From: an uncultured Eubacteriales bacterium
GTDB lineage: Bacteria; Bacillota_A; Clostridia; Christensenellales; Aristaeellaceae
Reading direction: 5' to 3'
NCBI GenBank assembly: GCA_900313545.1
Contig: OMRS01000053.1
Span: 1 to 11,605, forward strand
Length of the DNA: 11,605 nucleotides
A program made the position numbers and the translations under genes. Below are positions 1 through 4,601 of this stretch, piece by piece; position 1 is the stretch's first letter; the number at the start of each line of letters is the position of its first letter. Under the pieces are notes generated by a model. That model ran no database searches, was not told the origin of the DNA, and worked only from the letters and a program-made list of their open reading frames with translations.

Positions 1-282
1 TCAGAATCTGCGTCCGGCACCGCCACCCCGGGAGCTTCCACCGCCAAAGCCACCCCCAAAGGAATGTCCCCCGTAAAATCCTCCGCCAAAGGGATGGCTG
101 CCGCCAAAGCCACCATGAAAAGTCCTGCCAAAGGGATGATAATGCCTGCGCCCCCCTCCCATCATGCTGCCCAATAACAGCATGTCCAGGAGGAAGGAAC
201 GATGTCCCCTGCGACCGTTATGCAGCCGGCGTCCGCCAAACAGTACGCTGAACAACACGAAGAGAATGAACAGTTCAAACAT
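1..282 (-). CDS. Small Gly/His-rich membrane-anchored protein under a Mn2+ riboswitch
   Basis: A 93-residue protein whose family I do not recognise. Residues 1-16 form a hydrophobic segment (MFELFILFVLFSVLFG) that should act as a membrane anchor. A second short hydrophobic stretch lies at 30-41. The remaining half is low-complexity Gly/Phe/His/Arg repeats of the type HPFGGGF and HSFGGGF, ending in GAGRRF. There are seven histidines (21, 27, 47, 49, 56, 63, 73) and no cysteine. The start at 282 is chosen because AGGAG lies 7 nt upstream (288-297 region); an in-frame ATG at 357 would fall inside the riboswitch expression platform. The stop codon is exactly the first three bases of the window, so a downstream operon partner may lie just outside. 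The leader holds a yybP-ykoY aptamer, so expression is probably manganese-controlled. A role in Mn2+ binding or tolerance is inference only. The Gly-rich tail resembles the tails of TPM-domain membrane proteins, but no TPM domain is present. Confidence 0.75.
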   Translation of the reverse strand: MFELFILFVLFSVLFGGRRLHNGRRGHRSFLLDMLLLGSMMGGGRRHYHPFGRTFHGGFGGSHPFGGGFYGGHSFGGGFGGGSSRGGGAGRRF

Positions 283-314
283 GGAGATTCTCCTTTCTGG
301 GCTGTGCCCGTGCG

Positions 315-348
315 TTTCATGGTACAAAAAAAGACCTGTACCATGAAA
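315..348 (-). repeat. Perfect 12-bp inverted repeat in riboswitch expression platform
   Basis: TTTCATGGTACA (315-326) and TGTACCATGAAA (337-348) are exact inverted repeats around a 10-base loop. On the minus strand the T-run lies in the loop, so this is not itself a conventional terminator. Its 337-348 arm overlaps the 3' arm of the leader terminator (332-341), so the two hairpins cannot coexist. It could stabilise the read-through state or be a processing/stability hairpin. Confidence 0.75.
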
Positions 349-368
349 ACAATTCATTGTACAAGTCT
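326..368 (-). terminator. Intrinsic terminator of the Mn2+ riboswitch
   Basis: On the minus strand, AGACTTGTAC (368-359) pairs with GTACAGGTCT (341-332), giving ten pairs including one G-U, and is followed by an unbroken U-run (332-326). The upstream arm includes the CTTGT that forms the 3' strand of aptamer helix P1, so the terminator and the folded aptamer are mutually exclusive. This geometry predicts a ligand-ON switch: Mn2+ stabilises P1 and allows read-through to the small gene at 282. Confidence 0.75.
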
Positions 369-449
369 CGCTATTTCAATTGGACCGGATAACACGGTTA
401 TCGGCTGACGGTCTCAACCCCATCCGAGGATGGGCAGCTACTCCCCTGT
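361..449 (-). promoter_or_regulatory. yybP-ykoY family (manganese) riboswitch aptamer
   Basis: Read on the minus strand, the leader contains the two family signatures: GGGGAGTAGC (446-437) near the 5' end and TAGCGAGAC (373-365) at the 3' end. P1 pairs ACAGG (449-445) with CTTGT (365-361). A hairpin CCCATC-CTCG-GATGGG (434-419) follows the first signature. A second helix, GACCG/CGGTC (413-409 with 387-383), encloses the conserved CGTCA (410-406) and is capped by GATAAC-CGT-GTTATC. This arrangement matches the known Mn2+-sensing family, which usually controls Mn exporters, TerC/UPF0016-type proteins or P-type ATPases. Here the first downstream gene is instead a small Gly/His-rich protein. The call rests on motif and pairing recognition, not a covariance-model search. 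Confidence 0.85.
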
Positions 450-456
450 GATGTGA

Positions 457-485
457 AGTATAGTACTTTGTTAATTCTTTGTCAA
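457..485 (-). promoter_or_regulatory. Sigma-A-type promoter for the riboswitch transcript
   Basis: On the minus strand TTGACA (485-480) and TATACT (462-457) are separated by exactly 17 bp. Transcription would start near 450, almost exactly at the first base of aptamer P1 (449). The -35 box lies inside the last codons of the upstream glycosyltransferase gene, so the riboswitch transcript is an independent unit and not just the tail of that operon. Confidence 0.8.
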
Positions 486-1574
486 TACCCGGCGATAGTT
501 TTCCAGCAAAGGGATCCCTATCTTTCCGCGCTTCATATGCTTGTCATGAAGAGGAAGACGCAGGCTGTCCGGTCTCAGGCCAAACTCGCGCTTGTAGATC
601 TCCATCAGCCTACGGCTCAGGCTGGCATAGCTGCGGGACATGGCCAGGGAGCGCTGGCGTTCAAACTGGATATCCGTACGGCCCTCCAAAACATCCCGGG
701 TCTTCTGGATGAACCCCTCCATGTCTGTGGCTTTGAGCACATCAATGCCATCCTGAAGCCATTCCTCATATACCGGAATATCGCGTACCAGCGTCGGCGT
801 CCCGCAGGACATCGCTTCCAGCACCACAATTCCTTCGGTTTCCTCATAGCTCATGAAGGCAAACAGATCCGCTCCGCAATACGCATCCCGAAGTTCCTCC
901 TGGGAGACATATCCCGGAAAAACCACGTTTTCAGGTGCTGTGCGGATGGCATTTGTCACTTCCGAAGGCAGCAGCCGGGGATCGGTATAGCCAAACCAGA
1001 AAAACCTGACGTCAGGAAGATGCCGGGCAAGCTCAATGAAGTCAAGAATGCCCTTTCGGACAATATAATGCCCGACGGAAACCACCACTTTGTCATCGTG
1101 CCCGATGCCGTAGCGCTCCCGGAAGGAATGACGCCGCTCCTTGGTATAGCTGAAGAATTCCGTATCCACACCATTGCTGAGCACATAGATCGGCTGCTTC
1201 AGCCCGTAACTGCGCAGCAGCTTTCTCGAGTACTCGGTGGGGGTAATGATCACATCTCCGGTCTTGTAGCACTGGCAGATCCACCATTTGAAAATTCCCG
1301 CCAGCTGATTGGAGAGTTTAAAGGAATTCCGGAAATCCTCCATGGTGGAATGGCCGTAATAGACCACCCTTTTCCCCGCTCTCCGGGCTTTCAGCGCAGT
1401 CAGTGGAGAAACGGGGAAAATCGTATTCAGATGGATGACATCAAAGTCATCATGTTCATTCATCGTCACTTCCACGCCCGCGCTGCGCAGCATCTGCTTC
1501 TGATGCATCACCGCCTGACCGACACCGCTGCGTTCCACCATATGCAGGCTGCCGGAATACAAACATACTTTCAA
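471..1574 (-). CDS. GT4 glycosyltransferase, CpoA/LafB-like glycolipid synthase
   Basis: A 367-residue GT-B retaining glycosyltransferase. The N-terminal half carries SGVGQAVMHQ (16-25), a conserved GHSTMEDFRNSF (74-85) and TPTEYSRKLL (111-120), followed by the inter-domain SNGVD (133-137). The C-terminal half has VGHYIVRKGI (167-176) and the GT4 EX7E nucleotide-sugar motif, E245 to E253, within EETEGIVVLEA. This pattern resembles streptococcal CpoA and Listeria LafB, which add the second sugar to glucosyl-diacylglycerol at the cytoplasmic membrane face. That sub-assignment is from memory of those sequences; GT4 membership is much firmer. A basic C-terminal tail (about 335-367) could help membrane binding. 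The start is TTG at 1574, with GGAGG (1581-1585) 6 nt upstream. It overlaps the stop of the upstream membrane-protein gene as TTGA, so the two are probably translationally coupled. Confidence 0.87.
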   Translation of the reverse strand: MKVCLYSGSLHMVERSGVGQAVMHQKQMLRSAGVEVTMNEHDDFDVIHLNTIFPVSPLTALKARRAGKRVVYYGHSTMEDFRNSFKLSNQLAGIFKWWICQCYKTGDVIITPTEYSRKLLRSYGLKQPIYVLSNGVDTEFFSYTKERRHSFRERYGIGHDDKVVVSVGHYIVRKGILDFIELARHLPDVRFFWFGYTDPRLLPSEVTNAIRTAPENVVFPGYVSQEELRDAYCGADLFAFMSYEETEGIVVLEAMSCGTPTLVRDIPVYEEWLQDGIDVLKATDMEGFIQKTRDVLEGRTDIQFERQRSLAMSRSYASLSRRLMEIYKREFGLRPDSLRLPLHDKHMKRGKIGIPLLENYRRVLTKN

Positions 1575-2179
1575 TTTGCGCCTCCAAGCAACAATGCCAG
1601 ACGTTCAAACAGGAACGTCAGGCCCAGGGAATAAAGCGCTATGCTGAAAGGCTTCCCCAACCAGATGATCAGGTTATAGGTACTCCACCGCATCGAAGTG
1701 GTCCCCGCCATATAGCACAGCATATCATCCGGTGCCACCGGAAAGAAAATCGCGATGGCAAACCAGCGGGTAAACCGGTTCTTCTTGGACAGCCACCTGT
1801 CATACTTGGCAATGGCTTCCGGTTTGAACAGGGCTGAAAGAATGGGCCTGCCGTAAAAGCGCGCCACGGCAAATGCCGCCATGGAGCCGATGCAGATGCC
1901 CGTATAATTGAGAAAAAAACCCTTCAGGGGACCAAAGAGGATCACGCCCACCAGGCAGCTGACACCGCCCGGTATGATGGGAATGACCACCTGAACCACC
2001 TGAATGATGAAGAACAGCAGCTCACCAAATACACCGGTATTTTCAACAAAGGTACGAAGGGTTTCCTCAGACTTGAAGATGCCCATGCGCCATCCAATCA
2101 CCGCAAGAGAGACGCTGAAGACAATGCCTGCCAGTGTTGACCACTTTGCGGCCGCCTTCCAGAAGCGCATATCCTTCAA
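1571..2179 (-). CDS. TVP38/TMEM64 (VTT domain, DedA-like) membrane protein
   Basis: A 202-residue integral membrane protein of the VTT/SNARE-associated superfamily. Hydrophobic segments lie at about 13-33, 51-70, 73-107, 137-156 and 165-190. The core shows a PIIPGG turn (67-72), LFGPLKGF (81-88) followed by a Gly-rich segment with ARFYG (106-110), and FPVAPDDMLCYMAGT (146-160), the usual re-entrant-loop signature. Relatives act in phospholipid or polyprenyl-lipid translocation and envelope homeostasis, which would fit the glycolipid-type glycosyltransferase directly downstream. The start is taken as TTG at 2179, because AAGGAG (2194-2189) sits 9 nt upstream. An in-frame GTG at 2230 lacks a ribosome site and lies within the predicted -10 region; an ATG at 2170 is a third option. 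Confidence 0.85.
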   Translation of the reverse strand: MKDMRFWKAAAKWSTLAGIVFSVSLAVIGWRMGIFKSEETLRTFVENTGVFGELLFFIIQVVQVVIPIIPGGVSCLVGVILFGPLKGFFLNYTGICIGSMAAFAVARFYGRPILSALFKPEAIAKYDRWLSKKNRFTRWFAIAIFFPVAPDDMLCYMAGTTSMRWSTYNLIIWLGKPFSIALYSLGLTFLFERLALLLGGAN

Positions 2180-2220
2180 TCCTGTATACTCCTTCCCTCT
2201 CAGTCTGAATCCAAGGCGGA

Positions 2221-2229
2221 ATTTTACCA
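2221..2229 (-). promoter_or_regulatory. Possible extended -10 promoter for the VTT/GT4 operon
   Basis: On the minus strand TGGTAAAAT forms a TGn-TAAAAT extended -10 element (2229-2221), with no clear -35. Transcription would begin near 2213, leaving a short leader before the TTG start at 2179 and placing the upstream GTG at 2230 outside the message. Confidence 0.4.
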
Positions 2230-2279
2230 CAAACAGCTTGGAAAAGCCACAGAAATCTTTTCCCTGGATTTAAAATATG

Positions 2280-2314
2280 GCGGATCTTCGAGGAAATTTC
2301 CGTCGAAGATCCGC
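2280..2314 (-). terminator. Hairpin terminator downstream of glgB
   Basis: GCGGATCTTCG (2280-2290) and CGAAGATCCGC (2304-2314) form an 11-bp perfect stem around a 13-base loop that itself contains GGAAATTTCC. In the minus direction the stem is followed by a moderately T-rich stretch (CATATTTTAAAT). It lies 26 bp past the glgB stop, separating glgB from the VTT/GT4 operon. The U-run is imperfect, so efficiency is uncertain. Confidence 0.7.
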
Positions 2315-2339
2315 AAAAGACGGGTTTTTACGCTGAATC

Positions 2340-4355
2340 TTAAATCAGCTTGCCTTCTTCATCGCACAGTGCCAGGACCACAGCGCTGCGGGCAGGCAGA
2401 TAGATTTTCATGCCCGTTCCTTCCCCTGCGCGATAGACCACCTCGTCATCCACATTGCCAAAGCCGCCGTATGCCGGGTCGTCGGTGGTGAGCACCACAC
2501 GCCAGTATCCCTTCTCCATTCTGGGAATCAGGAAATCAGGCTGAGACCACTCAGGATGGAAATTGAAGGCAAATACCAGCCCGGAACGCCTGAACACCAG
2601 CAGCTGGTTCTGTTCATGCTGCAGGATACAGTCCGGCACCCCGCAGCCGGACACATTGTAGCGGCGAAGCAGATGCACCATGTCCCTGTCAAAGTCCCGA
2701 AGGAGGGAATAGCGCAGCAGCTCGTTGTCCGCCAGGGACCAGAGTCTGCGGGCATGGGCAAAACTCCAGCCATTGCCCTCGCGGGGGAAATCGATCCATT
2801 CCGGATGGCCGAACTCGTTGCCCATGAAATTGAGATATCCGTCTCCGCCGGCTCCCATCGTCACAAGGCGGATCATCTTGTGCAGGGCCATGGCCCTGTC
2901 GATAATGTAATTCTCGCTGGCACGGTCCATGCAGAAGTACATTTCCTTGTCCGCCAGGCGGAACATGATGGTCTTGTCGCCCACCAGCGCCTGGTCATGG
3001 CACTCGGCGTAGGTGATGACCTTCTCCTCAGGGCGCCGGGCGATGAGCTCCCAGAACATGCGGCTCATGGACCAGTCCCCGTCCCGTTTTTCCTTGATGG
3101 TACGGATGAAGAAGTCCGGGACCCCCAGGTTCAGGCGGTAATCAAAGCCGATGCCGCCCTGATCAACCGGCAGACAGATGCCCGGCATGGCGCTCATGTC
3201 CTCAGCCACGCACAGGGAGCCGGGACGGAATTCATGGCACAGGGTGGTCGCCAGCTGCAGGTAGGTTACCGCGTCGATGTCCGTATTCATGGAGAAATAC
3301 TTGTGATCGTCGGTGAATGCGGTTCCCAGCCCGTGGTCCAGATACAGCATGCTGGTCACGCCGTCAAAGCGGAAGCCGTCAAAGTGGTACTCCTCCAGCC
3401 AGAAGCGGATATTGGAGAGCAGGAAGTGCACCACGCCGTTTTTGCCGTAGTCAAAGACCTTTGAATCCCAGGCGGGATGATTGCCCGCATCCCCGTCCTT
3501 GAAGAACTGGTAGGGGGTGCCGTCAAAGCCGTTGATGCCCTCCGCGGTGTTTTTGACCGCATGGGAGTGGACCAGGTCCAGCAGCACCGTAATCCCCATG
3601 GAATGAGCGGTGTTGATCAGGGTCTTCAGATCATCCGGGGTGCCGAACCGGGAGCTGGCGGCAAAGAAATTGCTCACCTGATAGCCGAAGGAACCGTAAT
3701 AGGGATGCTCCATGATGGCCATCAGCTGGATGGTGTTGTATCCTCCGGCTTTCACCCGGGGCAGCACGTCCCGCGCAAACTCCAGATAGGTGCCCACCCG
3801 TTCCTCCTCGGTTCCCATTCCCACGTGGGCCTCATAGATCACCGGGGGCAGATTCTCGGTCCGCCTGAAGTTCCGGTCCGTCCAGGGGAAAGGCTGCCGG
3901 TGCTCAAAGACCCGTGCGCTGAAGTTGTGGTTCTCGTCCTCGGTCACATAGTTGGCATACAGGGGAATGCGGTCTTCCTTCCATCCACTGGGACCGGTCA
4001 CGCAGACCTTGTACAGGCTTCCCTCCCGAATGGCATCCTCGCCCTCCAGGTCGATTTCCCAGCTGCCGCCTCCCAGGGAGCGCAGAGGATGGGATTCCCG
4101 GTTCCAGTCATTGAATTCACCTGTCAGGTGCAGGGCCTGAGCTCCCGGTGCCCATTCCCGGTACACCCATCCCCGGTCAGTCCTGTGAAGTCCGAAGTAA
4201 TGGGCGCCCATGGCAAAATCCGACAGGGTCTGTCCCGGGGAGAGCAGTTCACCCAGCCGCTGAGAATAACGGGCCACACGCCAGTTCAGATCCCCTTCAA
4301 ACGCCCCAAGCTGGGGATTGAGTTCGAGGATGCGCAGCTTTCCTTGTCCATCCAT
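2340..4355 (-). CDS. glgB: 1,4-alpha-glucan branching enzyme, eukaryote-like GH13_8 type
   Basis: A 671-residue branching enzyme that moves alpha-1,4-glucan segments onto alpha-1,6 positions in cytosolic glycogen synthesis. An N-terminal helical segment (8-50) leads into a CBM48 domain (about 52-150; WAPGAQALHLTGEFNDWN). The GH13 barrel follows, with region I DLVHSH (260-265), the nucleophile D331 in FDGFRFDG, the acid/base E385 in VAEDMSAMPG and the transition-state Asp D454 in AECHDQALVGDKT. The all-beta C-terminal domain spans roughly 575-665. The ILELNPQL...FGLHR opening, VAED.S.MPG and the HDQALVGDKT motif are typical of human/plant-like GH13_8 enzymes rather than the usual bacterial GH13_9 GlgB. 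The start is the first in-frame ATG after an in-frame TGA; its ribosome site is weak. No glgA, glgC, glgP or glgX is adjacent. Confidence 0.95.
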   Translation of the reverse strand: MDGQGKLRILELNPQLGAFEGDLNWRVARYSQRLGELLSPGQTLSDFAMGAHYFGLHRTDRGWVYREWAPGAQALHLTGEFNDWNRESHPLRSLGGGSWEIDLEGEDAIREGSLYKVCVTGPSGWKEDRIPLYANYVTEDENHNFSARVFEHRQPFPWTDRNFRRTENLPPVIYEAHVGMGTEEERVGTYLEFARDVLPRVKAGGYNTIQLMAIMEHPYYGSFGYQVSNFFAASSRFGTPDDLKTLINTAHSMGITVLLDLVHSHAVKNTAEGINGFDGTPYQFFKDGDAGNHPAWDSKVFDYGKNGVVHFLLSNIRFWLEEYHFDGFRFDGVTSMLYLDHGLGTAFTDDHKYFSMNTDIDAVTYLQLATTLCHEFRPGSLCVAEDMSAMPGICLPVDQGGIGFDYRLNLGVPDFFIRTIKEKRDGDWSMSRMFWELIARRPEEKVITYAECHDQALVGDKTIMFRLADKEMYFCMDRASENYIIDRAMALHKMIRLVTMGAGGDGYLNFMGNEFGHPEWIDFPREGNGWSFAHARRLWSLADNELLRYSLLRDFDRDMVHLLRRYNVSGCGVPDCILQHEQNQLLVFRRSGLVFAFNFHPEWSQPDFLIPRMEKGYWRVVLTTDDPAYGGFGNVDDEVVYRAGEGTGMKIYLPARSAVVLALCDEEGKLI

Positions 4356-4438
4356 CTTTCATGTGCGAAGACCGCCGGGCCTTCGCCCTCCTCTCTTCTG
4401 TCCTCATCGCAGGAAACCCTGCCTTCGGGTTCAGGTCA

Positions 4439-4467
4439 ACATTACCACAGCATCCTTTCTTCCGCAA
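4439..4467 (-). promoter_or_regulatory. Possible promoter for glgB
   Basis: On the minus strand TTGCGG (4467-4462), a 17-bp spacer and TAATGT (4444-4439) preceded by TG (extended -10) form a plausible but weak promoter. It would give a leader of about 75 nt before the ATG at 4355. The -35 element overlaps the loop and one arm of the perfect hairpin at 4456-4475. No better candidate was seen in this region. Confidence 0.35.
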
Positions 4468-4475
4468 GGAAGAAA
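4456..4475. repeat. Perfect 8-bp hairpin with GCAA tetraloop in divergent promoter region
   Basis: TTTCTTCC, GCAA and GGAAGAAA form a perfect stem-loop, with a GNRA loop if transcribed rightward. No T-run follows, so it is not a terminator. It coincides with the -35 area of the possible glgB promoter, so as DNA it could be a regulator binding site. Confidence 0.6.
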
Positions 4476-4524
4476 TGTCCCCCGCGTCCCCCGTTTCAAG
4501 CAGCCCTCCCGAAGGTGTGCTGCC

Positions 4525-4553
4525 TTGACCATTTTCTCCCGGGAGCGTAAAAT
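4525..4553 (+). promoter_or_regulatory. Promoter of the GH127-like gene, with palindrome in the spacer
   Basis: TTGACC (4525-4530) and TAAAAT (4548-4553) are 17 bp apart, close to the sigma-A consensus. The spacer contains the 10-bp palindrome CTCCCGGGAG (4536-4545), placed where a repressor or spacer-distorting activator would bind. Transcription would start near 4560, upstream of the ATG at 4602. Confidence 0.7.
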
Positions 4554-4601
4554 CAGGTCATCCAAACCGCTGTGAAACGTACCCGATGGGAGGTCTTTAG
4601 T

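Noticed and set aside
283..357. In-frame N-terminal extension of the small Gly-rich protein, starting at ATG 357
   Set aside because: It would be translated from the riboswitch terminator region and has no ribosome site, whereas the ATG at 282 has AGGAG at good spacing.
453..1634. Long plus-strand open frame (393 codons) opposite the glycosyltransferase gene
   Set aside because: Its translation has no recognisable motifs and it is antisense to a clear GT4 gene; long antisense frames are common in GC-rich coding DNA.
2180..2230. Longer VTT protein starting at GTG 2230
   Set aside because: There is no ribosome site upstream and the codon overlaps the likely extended -10 element; TTG at 2179 has AAGGAG 9 nt upstream.
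2556..4550. Plus-strand open frames of 302 and 357 codons opposite glgB
   Set aside because: They are antisense shadows; the GH13 catalytic motifs on the minus strand are unambiguous.
4572..4601. GTG 4572 as start of the GH127-like gene
   Set aside because: It lacks a ribosome site, while ATG 4602 has GGGAGG 8 nt upstream.
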